NCBI RefSeq assembly: GCF_024171695.1
Contig: NZ_JAMTCF010000008.1
Span: 242,338-306,337, forward strand
Reading direction: 5' to 3'
Length of the DNA: 64,000 nt
Source of the DNA: Actinosynnema pretiosum
GTDB taxonomy: Bacteria; Actinomycetota; Actinomycetes; Mycobacteriales; Pseudonocardiaceae
The number at the start of each line of letters is the position of its first letter. Position 1 is the first letter of the stretch. Positions 16,748 to 26,386 of the stretch are shown one piece after another. The notes beneath the pieces are model-generated. The model had not been told where the DNA came from. It saw only the letters and a list, made by a program, of their open reading frames with translations, and did not search any database. The translations under genes and the position numbers were made by a program.

Positions 16748-16819
16748 CCGCGTTCGCGGGTGTCCGGGGGATGTGGTTCGCGTCGGTCGTCGGCGATGGC
16801 TAGCCTTGCGATCAGCAAT

Positions 16820-16833
16820 AAGTTGTTCAACTT
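16820..16833. promoter_or_regulatory. AT-rich palindrome in the aspS promoter region
   Basis: AAGTTGTTCAACTT is a perfect palindrome, followed at once by a further AAGTTG half-site. It lies 33 bases before the aspS start. The form resembles MarR-family operators, but no MarR gene is nearby. Confidence 0.4.
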
Positions 16834-16865
16834 AAAGTTGATCTACCACGAGGAGAGCAGTACCC

Positions 16866-18644
16866 GTGATGCGCACGCACGAGGCCGGGACGCTCCGCGC
16901 CGAGCACGCCGGGCAGTCCGTCACCCTGACCGGGTGGGTGGCCCGCAGGCGCGATCACGGCGGCGTGATCTTCATCGACTTCCGCGACGCCTCCGGTGTC
17001 GCGCAGGTGGTCTTCCGCGAGGGCGAGATGGCCGAGCGCGCCCACCGGCTGCGCTCGGAGTTCGTGCTCAAGGTCGTCGGCGAGGTCTCCCGCCGTCCCG
17101 AGGGCAGCGAGAACCCCGACCTGCCGACCGGCGCGATCGAGGTCTACGCCTCCGAGTTCGAGGTCCTCAACGAGTCGGCCCCGCTGCCGTTCCAGCTCGA
17201 CGAGCACCTGGAGGTCGGCGAGGAGGCGCGGCTGCGCCACCGCTACCTCGACCTGCGCCGCTCCGGCCCGGCCAAGGCCATGCGGCTGCGCAGCGAGGCC
17301 AACCGGATCGCCCGCGAGGTGCTGCACGGGGAGAAGTTCGTCGAGGTCGAGACCCCGACCCTGACCCGCTCCACCCCCGAGGGCGCCCGCGACTTCCTGG
17401 TGCCCGCGCGCCTGCGCCCCGGCTCCTGGTACGCGCTGCCGCAGTCCCCGCAGCTGTTCAAGCAGCTGCTCATGGTCGGCGGCCTGGAGCGGTACTACCA
17501 GATCGCCCGCTGCTACCGGGACGAGGACTTCCGCGCCGACCGGCAGCCGGAGTTCACCCAGCTCGACATCGAGATGAGCTTCGTCGAGCAGGACGACGTC
17601 ATCGCGCTCGGCGAGAAGATCATCACCGCGCTGTGGAAGGAGCTGGGCGACCACGAGATCGCGCAGCCGTTCCGCCGCATCTCGTACGCCGAGGCGATGG
17701 CCAAGTACGGCTCGGACAAGCCGGACCTGCGCTTCGGCCTTGAGCTGACCGAGCTGACCGAGTACTTCAAGGACACCCCCTTCCGGGTGTTCCAGGCCCC
17801 GTACGTGGGCGCGGTCGTCATGCCCGGCGGCGCCTCCCAGCCGCGCCGCACGCTCGACGCCTGGCAGGAGTGGGCCAAGCAGCGCGGCGCGCGCGGCCTG
17901 GCGTACGTGCTGGTCGGCGAGGACGGCACGCTCGGCGGCCCGGTCGCCAAGAACCTGTCCGACGCCGAGCGCGACGGGCTGGCCAAGGCCGTCGGCGCGA
18001 ACCCCGGCGACTGCGTGTTCTTCGGCGCGGGCGACGCGGACGGCGCGCGCGCCCTGCTCGGCGCGGCCCGCGTGGAGATCGCGAACCGGGTCGGCCTGAT
18101 CGAGGAGGGCTCCTGGTCCTTCGTGTGGGTCGTGGACTTCCCGATGTTCGAGGCCGTCGACAAGATCGGCGACGACGTCGCGGTCGGCAGCGGCAAGTGG
18201 ACCGCGCTGCACCACGCGTTCACCTCGCCCACCCCGGAGTGGATCGACACCTTCGAGTCCGACCCCGGCAACGCGCTGGCCTACGCCTACGACATCGTCT
18301 GCAACGGCAACGAGATCGGCGGCGGCTCGATCCGTATCCACCGCGCGGACGTGCAGCAGCGCGCGTTCAACGTCATGGGCATCGGCGAGGAGGAGGCGCA
18401 GGAGAAGTTCGGCTTCCTGCTCGACGCCTTCAAGTTCGGCGCCCCGCCGCACGGCGGCATCGCGTTCGGCTGGGACCGCATCACCATGCTGCTGTCCGGG
18501 GCCGACTCGATCCGCGAGGTCATCGCGTTCCCGAAGAGCGGCGGCGGCTACGACCCGCTGACCGCCGCGCCCGCGCCGATCACGCCGCAGCAGCGCAAGG
18601 AGGCGGGCGTGGACGCCAAGCCCGCCGCGCCGAAGCAGGCCTGA
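16866..18644 (+). CDS. aspS: Aspartyl-tRNA synthetase
   Basis: 592 residues, full length for bacterial AspRS. An N-terminal anticodon-binding OB domain ([20 protein letters not shown]) is followed by the class II core with motif 2 ([20 protein letters not shown]), the GAD insertion domain ([17 protein letters not shown] to [14 protein letters not shown]) and motif 3 (GIAFGWDR). It charges tRNA-Asp. His31 in the OB domain is the residue often seen in non-discriminating bacterial AspRS, which also charge tRNA-Asn for GatCAB amidation; that would be usual in actinobacteria but is inferred. GTG 16866 is used (MMRTHEAG) since GAGGAGAG lies about 9 bases upstream; ATG 16869 is the alternative. The gene is flanked by hairpins and stands alone. 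Confidence 0.97.
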   Translation: MMRTHEAGTLRAEHAGQSVTLTGWVARRRDHGGVIFIDFRDASGVAQVVFREGEMAERAHRLRSEFVLKVVGEVSRRPEGSENPDLPTGAIEVYASEFEVLNESAPLPFQLDEHLEVGEEARLRHRYLDLRRSGPAKAMRLRSEANRIAREVLHGEKFVEVETPTLTRSTPEGARDFLVPARLRPGSWYALPQSPQLFKQLLMVGGLERYYQIARCYRDEDFRADRQPEFTQLDIEMSFVEQDDVIALGEKIITALWKELGDHEIAQPFRRISYAEAMAKYGSDKPDLRFGLELTELTEYFKDTPFRVFQAPYVGAVVMPGGASQPRRTLDAWQEWAKQRGARGLAYVLVGEDGTLGGPVAKNLSDAERDGLAKAVGANPGDCVFFGAGDADGARALLGAARVEIANRVGLIEEGSWSFVWVVDFPMFEAVDKIGDDVAVGSGKWTALHHAFTSPTPEWIDTFESDPGNALAYAYDIVCNGNEIGGGSIRIHRADVQQRAFNVMGIGEEEAQEKFGFLLDAFKFGAPPHGGIAFGWDRITMLLSGADSIREVIAFPKSGGGYDPLTAAPAPITPQQRKEAGVDAKPAAPKQA

Positions 18645-18670
18645 CCGGACCGACGCGGGTCCGACCGGAC

Positions 18671-18735
18671 CGAACGCCCGCCGAAGCGCCGCTCCCCGTT
18701 GTCGGGGGTGGCGCTTCGGCGCGTTCGGCGTGTTT
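18671..18735. terminator. aspS terminator with T run
   Basis: Nested inverted repeats: CGAACGC / GCGTTCG outside and CCGAAGCGCC / GGCGCTTCGG plus CCCC / GGGG inside, followed within 5 bases by TTTT. This is the most classical terminator in the window. Confidence 0.85.
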
Positions 18736-19127
18736 TCCGGGGTGCGGCTGACAAAACCTGCCGCGTGTCACTTGTCACTCCCCGCTGTCGGTCGTGCGCC
18801 CAGCGTTCGGACTCCCCGTCGCTGCGCCGCACGCCGGTTCCGGCACCCGCCGGAACCGTTGTCGGGAGCGGGGTCCGCCGCGTCGCGTGTGGTCACCGGG
18901 GTGCGCGCTGCGTGCGGAACCGGTTGCGGTGCGTGCTTTCCCCGGTCCGGCGACCCCACAATCCCGCCCGGGCTCTGGGAAGTCGGGGTCAGGAGGTGGC
19001 ACCGCGTGCGGGATTCCGTTATCAACGAGTGGTGGCCCCGGTGCGGAACGCGCACTACCGTCACGGTGCTCGAACGTGTGCTGTCACATCGTCGGCGCTG
19101 TGCTCATCAGGGGTAGGGTCGGAGGGG
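18736..19127. other. Intergenic region upstream of the phosphotransferase gene
   Basis: About 390 bases with no gene. Short frames here lack ribosome sites and codon bias. The last 60 bases (CTGTCACATCG to TAGGGTCGG) probably hold the promoter of the next gene. Confidence 0.4.
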
Positions 19128-20321
19128 ATGAGCGTGGAGACCACCGCTAGCCCTGTGGACGTCGAACCCGGACTGCTCGACGCGGTCCGCGCCGCGGAGA
19201 CCGTGCTGAGCGGTCGCTTCGGCGCCCGCGTCACGCTCGCCGACCCCGAGAACCTCGGCGGCGCGGGCCGGTCCACCGTGGCCAGGGTCAGGGTCGCGTC
19301 CACGCCCTTCTCGCTGCCGCGCACCCTCGTGGTGAAGCGCTACCCCGAGCAGGTGGCCGATCGCGACCCGTTCGCGCACGAGGCCGCCAGCCACAAGCTG
19401 CTCACCGCGCTGCCCGCCGAGGAGCGGGCCACTCCGGAGCTGTTCGCGCAGGACACGCGCAAGCGCCTGGTGGTGCTGGAGGACCTGGGCAAGGCCCCGC
19501 GCCTGGCCGAGAAGCTGCTGGGCTCCGACGCGCGCGTCGCCGAGCGCGGCCTGCTGTCGTGGGCGCACGCCATGGGCAGGCTGCACGCCACCACGGCGGG
19601 CCGCGACGCCGACTTCGACGCGCTCATGCGCAGGCAGGGCAGCCAGTGCTGCGCCGACCCGGTCGCGGTCGACCTGCACGTCGCCCTGTCCGGGCTGCCG
19701 GACCTGCTGCGCGAGGTGCTGGACGTGGACACGCCGACGTCCGTGCTGGAGTTCGCCGACCACGCGGTGCGCGGCTTCGGCACCTCCCGGCACCGCGCGT
19801 TCAGCCCGTCCACGTCCTGCCCGGACAACCACCTGGTCACCGGGCGCGGCGTGCGGTTCCTGGACTTCGAGGGCGGGTGCGTGCGCGACATCGTGTTCGA
19901 CGCCGCCTGCCTGCGCGTGCCGTTCCCGTCCTGCTGGTGCGCCTACGGCCTGCCGCCCGGCATGTCCGAGGCGATGCTCGCCGCGTGGCGGGCCGAGGTG
20001 TCCTCGGTGTGGCCGGACCTGGACGACGACGACGTGTTCCTGCCCAGGCTGCTGGAGGCGCAGCTGCTGTGGCTGTGGCTGGGCACCTGGCGCGGGCTGC
20101 CCTCGCTCGGCGGCCGGGGCCAGGGCGGGCACGGCAAGCGGCTCGACGTGCCGCCGCGCACCCAGATCCTCACCTCCCGGTGGGTCCGGCTGCGCACCGA
20201 GGCGCTGGGGCTCGGGGTGAAGCACGTGGCGGCGTTCGCCGAGGAGATCGTGGACGCGCTGGTCGCCCGGCACGGGGACTCCGCGCTGGAACTGCCGCTG
20301 TACCCCGCGTTCCGCGAATAG
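19128..20321 (+). CDS. Phosphotransferase-fold (APH-like) protein
   Basis: 397 residues. ATG 19128 has a strong GGAGGGG 2 bases upstream. The kinase-like N-lobe carries LGGAGRSTVARVRV and LVVKRYPE (Lys in the ATP-site position). The C-lobe has SPSTSCPDNHLVTGRGVRFLDFEGG, a variant of the aminoglycoside-phosphotransferase catalytic and metal motifs (usually HGDxxxxN and xxDFE); the Brenner His is absent, while Asp-Asn and the metal-binding Asp are kept. The substrate is unknown; many such proteins are not antibiotic kinases. It is a single-gene unit. Confidence 0.78.
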   Translation: MSVETTASPVDVEPGLLDAVRAAETVLSGRFGARVTLADPENLGGAGRSTVARVRVASTPFSLPRTLVVKRYPEQVADRDPFAHEAASHKLLTALPAEERATPELFAQDTRKRLVVLEDLGKAPRLAEKLLGSDARVAERGLLSWAHAMGRLHATTAGRDADFDALMRRQGSQCCADPVAVDLHVALSGLPDLLREVLDVDTPTSVLEFADHAVRGFGTSRHRAFSPSTSCPDNHLVTGRGVRFLDFEGGCVRDIVFDAACLRVPFPSCWCAYGLPPGMSEAMLAAWRAEVSSVWPDLDDDDVFLPRLLEAQLLWLWLGTWRGLPSLGGRGQGGHGKRLDVPPRTQILTSRWVRLRTEALGLGVKHVAAFAEEIVDALVARHGDSALELPLYPAFRE

Positions 20322-20675
20322 CGGGACGCGCCGACCACCGGCCAGGGCAACTGCTCCGGCCTCGGCGCCCACCGTCGTGTCAGCTCCGGCCACTGCGAGC
20401 TGGCCGCCCGAGCCTCCGCCGCCCGTGCCGCCCGGTTCTTCCCACCGCACCTGGAAAATGGCGAAGCGGTGGCCGCGTCTCCCGAACCGCGACCACCGCT
20501 CCTAGCGGAGAAAGCCCTTTCCCTCAACGGTCCTTGACCGATGAAGTGGCCCCGGCCCCGGTGTGGTTCGCTGCGGTCCCTGCGAAAGCCCGCGCGCTCC
20601 GACCACCGGGGCCGACGCCGTTGCCGCCACCACCGCTGTCCCGTCTCCCGTCAGGACAGGGGTGATCACTCACAA
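20322..20675. other. Intergenic region between convergent genes
   Basis: 354 bases between the 3' ends of the phosphotransferase gene and the minus-strand GtrA gene. No gene, strong hairpin or tandem repeat seen. Confidence 0.4.
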
Positions 20676-21980
20676 CTAGGACGCTCCAACCCCTACCCGA
20701 GGTTGCTCGGCGTTCCCGATTTTCTTCCCGTTCCCCCGGAAGACCCAGTTGCGCAGCAGCAGGAACCGCACGACGGTCGCCAGCAGGTTGCCGCCCACCA
20801 CCGCGATCAGCTCCGCGCGCCCGCCCGGATCGGCCGCCCGGTGCGCGAGCGCCAGCGCGCCGCTGGTGAACGCCAGCCCCAGCGCGAACACCAGCAACCC
20901 CTCCAGCTGGTGCCGCCCGGCGCCCCGCTTGCCGCGCACGCCGAACGTGAAGCGGCGGTTCACCGAGGTGTTCGCGATCGCCGTCACCAGCAGCGCCACC
21001 AGGTTCGCCCACTGCGCGCCGATCCCGTCCCGCAGCAGCGCGAACAGCAGCAGGTACGCCAGCGTGCTCGCCACCCCCACGACCGCGAACCGCACGAGCT
21101 GCCGCAGCAACCCCGGCGGGACGCCCGGCGTGGCCGGTTCCAGCGGCGCGCGGCCGAGCTGGGCGCTCAGCTGAGCGATCGGCAGCCGACCGCTCAGCAG
21201 CCCCCTGCCGAGCCTGGCCACGCCCCGCAGGTCGGCGAGCGCGGTGGCGACGAGGTCGACGCGGCTGTCCGGGTCGTCCACCCAGTCCACCGGCACCTCG
21301 TGGATGCGCGCGCCCGCCCGCTCGGCCAGCACCAGCAGCTCGGTGTCGAAGAACCAGCCGGTGTCGCGCACGTGCGGCAGGACGCGGCGCGCCACGTCCG
21401 CCCGGATCGCCTTGAACCCGCACTGCGCGTCGGTGAACCCGGCGGACAGCGAGGCGCGCAGGATCAGGTTGTAGCAGCGGGAGATGAACTCGCGCTTCGG
21501 CCCGCGCACCACGCGGGCCCCGCGCGCCAGCCTGCTGCCGATCGCGATGTCGGAGTGCCCGGAGATCAGCGGCGCGACCAGCGGGGGCAGCGCGGCCAGG
21601 TCCGTGGACAGGTCGACGTCCATGTACGCCAGCACCTGCGCGTCCGAGGCCAACCAGACCGCGCTCAGCGCCCGGCCCCTGCCCTTCTGCGGCAGGTGCA
21701 CGGCCACCACCTCGTCGAGCTCCAGCGCCAACCGGTCCGCGACCCGCGCGGTGGCGTCGGTGCTGGCGTTGTCGGCGATCGTGATGCGGAAGCTGTGCGG
21801 GAACCGGGCGGTCAGGTTGGCGTGCAGGGCGCGCACGGAGGAGGCGAGGGCGCGCTCCTCGTCGTGGACCGGGACGACGACGTCGAGCACGGTCGTGCCG
21901 GTGCGCGCGGGCGGCGCGGGGTGGGTCGGGAGGGTCATGGGGCCACTGTCGGGGCCGTGGCTGGGCGGCGGGTTGGTCAC
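20676..21980 (-). CDS. Dolichyl-phosphate-sugar synthase-like GT2 fused to a GtrA membrane domain
   Basis: 434 residues. Residues about 20-270 are a family 2 glycosyltransferase of the DPM1/polyprenyl-phosphate type (VVVPVHDEERALASSVRALH, ADNASTDATARVA, AYMDVDLSTDLAALPPLV, CGFKAIRADVARRVLP). A GtrA/DPMS-like domain of four membrane helices follows (RQLVRFAVVGVASTLAYLLLF to RFLLLRNWVFRG). It would transfer a sugar to undecaprenyl phosphate and flip or present it to an outer-face transferase such as the GT39 protein encoded upstream. GTG 21980 overlaps the GT39 stop (GTGA), typical of this genome; ATG 21938 would shorten it by 14 residues. Confidence 0.87.
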   Translation of the reverse strand: MTNPPPSHGPDSGPMTLPTHPAPPARTGTTVLDVVVPVHDEERALASSVRALHANLTARFPHSFRITIADNASTDATARVADRLALELDEVVAVHLPQKGRGRALSAVWLASDAQVLAYMDVDLSTDLAALPPLVAPLISGHSDIAIGSRLARGARVVRGPKREFISRCYNLILRASLSAGFTDAQCGFKAIRADVARRVLPHVRDTGWFFDTELLVLAERAGARIHEVPVDWVDDPDSRVDLVATALADLRGVARLGRGLLSGRLPIAQLSAQLGRAPLEPATPGVPPGLLRQLVRFAVVGVASTLAYLLLFALLRDGIGAQWANLVALLVTAIANTSVNRRFTFGVRGKRGAGRHQLEGLLVFALGLAFTSGALALAHRAADPGGRAELIAVVGGNLLATVVRFLLLRNWVFRGNGKKIGNAEQPRVGVGAS

Positions 21981-23893
21981 CGCTGTGCCTGCGCTGTGAG
22001 GTCGTAGACGGTGGTCCCGTCGACGGTGGTGGCGGTGAAGTTCGCGGCGACCCACTCGCCGATGCGGTGCGCGTCGTCGCTGCCGGACTCGCCCTGCATC
22101 ATCTGAGCGGCGATCAGGTAGTGCACGCGACCGTCCGCGACGTGCTGCTGGAACTGCTCCAGGGTGGGGGCCGGGTCGGTGCCGTTGAAACCGCCGAGGG
22201 CCATGACCGGGACGTTCGCGGCGAGCTGGTAGCCGGCGGCGTTGTTGGAGCCGATGACGGCGGCCGGCCAGTCGTAGCTCGCGGCGTCCTGCTGGAGCAG
22301 CGCGGTCAGCCCGGCGCCGGGGGTGGGCGCGTTGAGCAGTCCGCCCATGCCACCACCCATGCCCGTGCCGCCCTGCCGGGCGCCCCCGTCGCCCTGGTTG
22401 TCCTGCCCACCGGTCGTGCCCTGCCGGGTGGCCCGTCCGCCGTTGCCCCGGCCCCCGTCGCCCTGGCCGCCACCGCCCGGTCCGCCACCGCCGGGCATCC
22501 CGCCCGTGCCGGAGCCCGCCGGTCCCGCCGAGGGGATCGCGCCGGAGTGCGGGGTCGCGGCCGTGGCCACCGAGTACGCGCCCGGCCCGAGCAGCACCGC
22601 GACCAGCGCCACCGGCACCACCGCGACCACCGGGGCGACGCGCGGCAGGAACAGCCCGATCGCCGCCACGAGCCCCAGCACCAGCACGGCGATCGCCAGC
22701 GGCGACGACCAGTCGAGCAGCAGCAGGTAGCACTGCAGCGCGGTCACCGCGACCGCGCCGGACAGCGCGGCGGCGGCCACCGGGTCCTCGCGCCGACGCC
22801 ACAGCGCCACCGCGCCCGTGCCGACCAGCCCGCCGATCGCAGGCGCCAGCGCCACCGTGTAGTACGCGTGGATGATGCCGTTCATGAAGCTGAACACCCC
22901 GCCGGTGACCAGCAGCCAGCCGCCCCACAGCCCCAGCCCGATCCGGTCGCGCCGGGTCCCGGCCCACCAGCCCGCGATCAGCAGCACGATCGCGGTCGGC
23001 AGCAGCCAGGCGATCTGACCGCCCATCTCCGACCCGAGCAGCCGGGCCCACCCGGTGCCGCCCCAGCCGCCGCCCGCGCCGCCGCCGACGCTGCCGACCT
23101 CGTCACCGGTGAGCCTGCCCAGCCCGTTGTAGCCGAGCGCCAGCTCCAGCACGCTGTTGCCCTGCGACCCGCCGATGTACGGCCGCTCGGACGCGGGCAC
23201 CAGCTCCACGGCCAGCACCCACCAGCCGCCCGCCACCACCACCGCGCCGAGCGCGCCGGTCAGGTGCAGCGCCTTGCGGCCCCACGTGGTCGGGGCCGCC
23301 AGCAGGTGCACCAGGCCGAGCGCGGGGAGCACGAGGAACGCCTGGAGCATCTTGGCCAGGAACCCGAACCCCACCGCGACCCCGGCCAGCGCCAGCCACC
23401 GCCAGCTCGCCGACTCGGTGGCGCGCACGGTGCAGTAGGCGGCGGCGACGAGCGTGAGCACGAGCAGCGCGTCCGGGTTGTTGAACCGGAACATCAGCAC
23501 CGCGACCGGCGTGAGCGCCAGCACCGCGCCCGCGAGGAGCCCGGCCGCCTCGCCGCTGGTGCGCTTGACCGTCGCGTGCAGCAGCCACACGCTGCCCACG
23601 CCCATCAGCGCCTGCGGGACCAGGACCGCCCACGCGTTCACGCCGAACAGGCGCGCGGACAGCCCCGTGAACCACAGGCTCGCCGGGGTCTTGTCGACGG
23701 TGATCGCGTTGGAGGCGTCGGAGGAGCCGAAGAACCAGGCCTTCCAGCTCGTCGCACCGGCCTGGGCGGCGGCGGAGTAGTAGGCGTTGGCCCACCCGGA
23801 GTCGCCGAGCCGGTAGAGGTAGAGGACCGCTGTGCCCAGGAGGAGCACCAGGAGCGGGAGGTGTGGCCTGATCGCGGCCCGCGTGCTGCGCAT
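21977..23893 (-). CDS. GT39/ArnT-like membrane glycosyltransferase
   Basis: 638 residues with about 12 predicted membrane helices. The first extracytoplasmic loop has the GT39/PMT features YYSAAAQAGATSWKAWFFGSSDASNAITVDKTP, here cited in part: the Asp-Lys-Pro of VDKTPASLWF is characteristic. A Gly-rich low-complexity stretch (GGMPGGGGPGGGGQGDGG) lies around residue 480, before a soluble C-terminal domain. Such enzymes move sugar from a polyprenyl-phosphate donor to protein or envelope acceptors outside the membrane. It is encoded between the histidine kinase (86 bases upstream) and the overlapping GT2-GtrA gene, which probably makes its donor. Confidence 0.85.
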   Translation of the reverse strand: MRSTRAAIRPHLPLLVLLLGTAVLYLYRLGDSGWANAYYSAAAQAGATSWKAWFFGSSDASNAITVDKTPASLWFTGLSARLFGVNAWAVLVPQALMGVGSVWLLHATVKRTSGEAAGLLAGAVLALTPVAVLMFRFNNPDALLVLTLVAAAYCTVRATESASWRWLALAGVAVGFGFLAKMLQAFLVLPALGLVHLLAAPTTWGRKALHLTGALGAVVVAGGWWVLAVELVPASERPYIGGSQGNSVLELALGYNGLGRLTGDEVGSVGGGAGGGWGGTGWARLLGSEMGGQIAWLLPTAIVLLIAGWWAGTRRDRIGLGLWGGWLLVTGGVFSFMNGIIHAYYTVALAPAIGGLVGTGAVALWRRREDPVAAAALSGAVAVTALQCYLLLLDWSSPLAIAVLVLGLVAAIGLFLPRVAPVVAVVPVALVAVLLGPGAYSVATAATPHSGAIPSAGPAGSGTGGMPGGGGPGGGGQGDGGRGNGGRATRQGTTGGQDNQGDGGARQGGTGMGGGMGGLLNAPTPGAGLTALLQQDAASYDWPAAVIGSNNAAGYQLAANVPVMALGGFNGTDPAPTLEQFQQHVADGRVHYLIAAQMMQGESGSDDAHRIGEWVAANFTATTVDGTTVYDLTAQAQR

Positions 23894-23979
23894 GGTGCGA
23901 GCTTGTCGGCGCGGACTGAGCGGGTCTTGTGCGAACCCTGTGCTGCGGCTGTGCGGGCCGGCCGGTGCGGTGGCCGGTC

Positions 23980-25464
23980 TCAGCCCGCGGGCAGCGACAC
24001 CGTGAACCGGGTGGCGCCCGGCCTGCTGTCCACCCGGACCGCGCCGCCGTGCGCCGACACCACGGCCGCCACGATCGACAGGCCCAGGCCCGTGCTGCCC
24101 GCCGCGCGCGAGCGCGAGCTGTCACCGCGCGCGAACCGCTCGAACACCTCCGGCAGCAGCGCCTCCGGGATGCCGGGGCCGTCGTCCGCGACCACCAGGT
24201 CGACCCAGCCCGCGCGGCCGGGGTTCAGCATCGTCGTCACCGTCGTGCCCGGCGGGGTGTGCGTCCTGGCGTTGGACAGCAGGTTCGCCAGCACCTGGCG
24301 CACCCGGTCCGCGTCGCCGCGCACGGTCACCGCCTCCGGGGGCAGCGCCAACCGCCAGTCGTGCTCGCGGCCCGCGATGCGCGCGTCGCTGACGCTGTCC
24401 ACGACCAGCCGCGACAGGTCCACCTCGCCCAGCTCCAGCGGACGGCCCGCGTCCAGCCTGGCCAGCAGCAGCAGGTCCTCCACCAGCGAGGTCATCCGCA
24501 CCGCCTCGGACTCGACCCGGCCCATCGCGTGCGCGATCTCCGGCGACACCGAGTCCCGGCTGCGCCTGGTCAGCTCGGCGTAGCCCCGGATCGCGGCCAG
24601 CGGCGTGCGCAGCTCGTGCGAGGCGTCCGCGACGAACTGCCGCACCCGCGTCTCGCTCGCGTGCCGCGCCGACAGGGCGTCCCCGACGTGCCCGAGCATC
24701 CGGTTCAGCGCGAGCCCGACCTGGCCGACCTCGGTGTCCGGCGTCGCGTCGGCCGCCGGGACCCGCTCGGCGAGCGCCACCTCGCCCTCGTGCAGCGGCA
24801 GCTCGGCCACCCGGCCCGCCGTGGCGGCGACCCGTTCGAGGGGCTCCAGGGTGCGGCGGATGATCAGCGCGCCCGCCAGGCCCACGGTGATCAGACCCCC
24901 CAGCGCCACCCCGCCCAGGATCAGGCCCATCCGCAGGACGGTGCTGTTCACCTCGGACAGCGGCAGCCCGGTCACGGCGGCGCCGTTGGGGGTGGGCACC
25001 GCCACCACCCGGTAGCTGCCCAGCGCGCCCAGCTCGACCGTCCTGGGCTTGCGGTCCTGGGGCACGGCCGACAGCACCGCCAGCGCGGCTTCGTCCGAGA
25101 TGGTCTCGGAGACACCGGAGGAGTTCACCCGGTCGGCCTTCAGCTGGCTGTTCCGCACCCGGCTGAACAGGGTGCCCGGCCCGAAACCGGGGTTGTCCAG
25201 CGGGTGGTCGTCCAGGAGGTCCGAGGGGCCCGGTCGCTGGCCCCCGCCGTCCATCATCGGCCCGAACCCCGTCCGGCCCGCCGTCTGGGTGAGCTGCTGG
25301 TCCAACCGCTGCACCAGGAAGTCCCGCAGCGCGAACCCGGTCACCACCCCGATGATCACGCACACCAGGGACAGCAGGACGACCTGCTCGGCGATCAGCC
25401 TGGCGCGCAGCGGCCAGCGGGCCGGGGTGCGCCAGCGGGTGTCACGTGGCCGGCTTGAGGACAT
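23980..25464 (-). CDS. Sensor histidine kinase
   Basis: 494 residues. An N-terminal membrane helix (VVLLSLVCVIIGVVTGF), an extracellular sensor loop to about residue 175, a second helix (GLILGGVALGGLITVGLAGAL), HAMP, then HisKA with the phosphoacceptor His283 (DASHELRTPLAAIRGYAE), and the HATPase domain (N box LANLLSNARTHTPPG, G1 DDGPGIPEALLPEVFERF, G2 GSTGLGLSIV). It phosphorylates the response regulator encoded just upstream, whose 3' end overlaps its start by 23 bases. The stimulus is unknown. Confidence 0.94.
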   Translation of the reverse strand: MSSSRPRDTRWRTPARWPLRARLIAEQVVLLSLVCVIIGVVTGFALRDFLVQRLDQQLTQTAGRTGFGPMMDGGGQRPGPSDLLDDHPLDNPGFGPGTLFSRVRNSQLKADRVNSSGVSETISDEAALAVLSAVPQDRKPRTVELGALGSYRVVAVPTPNGAAVTGLPLSEVNSTVLRMGLILGGVALGGLITVGLAGALIIRRTLEPLERVAATAGRVAELPLHEGEVALAERVPAADATPDTEVGQVGLALNRMLGHVGDALSARHASETRVRQFVADASHELRTPLAAIRGYAELTRRSRDSVSPEIAHAMGRVESEAVRMTSLVEDLLLLARLDAGRPLELGEVDLSRLVVDSVSDARIAGREHDWRLALPPEAVTVRGDADRVRQVLANLLSNARTHTPPGTTVTTMLNPGRAGWVDLVVADDGPGIPEALLPEVFERFARGDSSRSRAAGSTGLGLSIVAAVVSAHGGAVRVDSRPGATRFTVSLPAG

Positions 25465-26173
25465 AGCCCGCGCCCCGCATCGTGTGGATCATCGGCGCGC
25501 GCCCGGCGTCGATCTTCTTGCGCAGGTAGGAGATGTACAGCTCCACGATGTTCGCCTGCCCGCCGAAGTCGTAGCTCCACACCCGGTCCAGGATCTGCGC
25601 CTTGCTGAGCACCCGCTTGGGGTTGCGCATCAGGAACCGCAGCAGCTCGAACTCGGTCGCGGTCAGCTCCACCTGGTCGTCGCCGCGCCGCACCTCGCGG
25701 GTCTCCTCGTCCAGCACCAGGTCGCCGACCACCAGCTCGGTGCCCGCGCCCGACTCGGTCACGCCCGTGCGGCGCAGCAGCGCGCGCAGCCGCAGCACGA
25801 CCTCCTCCAGGCTGAACGGCTTCGTCACGTAGTCGTCGCCGCCCGCCGTCAGCCCGGCGATGCGGTCCTCGACGGCGTCCTTCGCGGTCAGGAACAGCAC
25901 CGGCAGCATCGGGGCCTCGGTGCGCATCCGGCGCAGCACCTCCAGGCCGTCGAAGTCGGGCAGCATGATGTCCAGCACCACGGCGTCGGGGCGGAACTCG
26001 CGCGCCACCCGCACGGCGGACGTGCCGTCCAGCGCGGTGCGCACCTCCCACTTCTCCATCCGCAGGGCCATCGTCATGAGCTCGGCCAACGTGGACTCGT
26101 CGTCGACGACCAGCACCCGCACGGGGCTGCCGTCGGGGCGGCGGAGTTCGGGGGAGCTGTTCCCCTGTGTCAC
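25442..26173 (-). CDS. OmpR/PhoB-type response regulator
   Basis: 243 residues from GTG 26173, which has a GGGGGG stretch 8 bases before it (GTG 26200 would add 9 residues). Receiver domain: acidic pocket VVDDES, phosphoacceptor Asp68 (VVLDIMLPDFDG), FLTAKDAVED and KPFS. The C-terminal winged helix ends with the typical YISYLRKKIDAGRAPMIHTMRGAGYVLK. It is the partner of the overlapping histidine kinase gene. Likely targets include its own operon and the divergent small membrane protein gene at 26387. Confidence 0.94.
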   Translation of the reverse strand: MTQGNSSPELRRPDGSPVRVLVVDDESTLAELMTMALRMEKWEVRTALDGTSAVRVAREFRPDAVVLDIMLPDFDGLEVLRRMRTEAPMLPVLFLTAKDAVEDRIAGLTAGGDDYVTKPFSLEEVVLRLRALLRRTGVTESGAGTELVVGDLVLDEETREVRRGDDQVELTATEFELLRFLMRNPKRVLSKAQILDRVWSYDFGGQANIVELYISYLRKKIDAGRAPMIHTMRGAGYVLKPAT

Positions 26174-26386
26174 TGGGCGCACCCCCCGATCCTCGGTCAC
26201 CCGCTTGAGCCGCTCCTGTGACGATCCTGTGTAACAGCTGTGCGGGGGTCGCGCCTCGTGGAGCGGCGTCTCTCCCGGTGGTCGGAGCTGCGTCCGTCGT
26301 CCGTCCGGGGGACGCTCGCCAGACGCACAGGCGGCACCCACAGCGCGCACAGCTCGCGCACAGGCGCAGCCGCCACCTTTGCCGCC

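Noticed and set aside
16684..16865. T-box or other tRNA-sensing leader before aspS
   Set aside because: Only about 115 bases remain after the terminator, with no T-box sequence or specifier hairpin; the palindrome looks like a protein site.
19128..20321. Aminoglycoside resistance kinase
   Set aside because: Only the general APH fold is supported; the catalytic HGD motif is modified and no antibiotic gene context exists.
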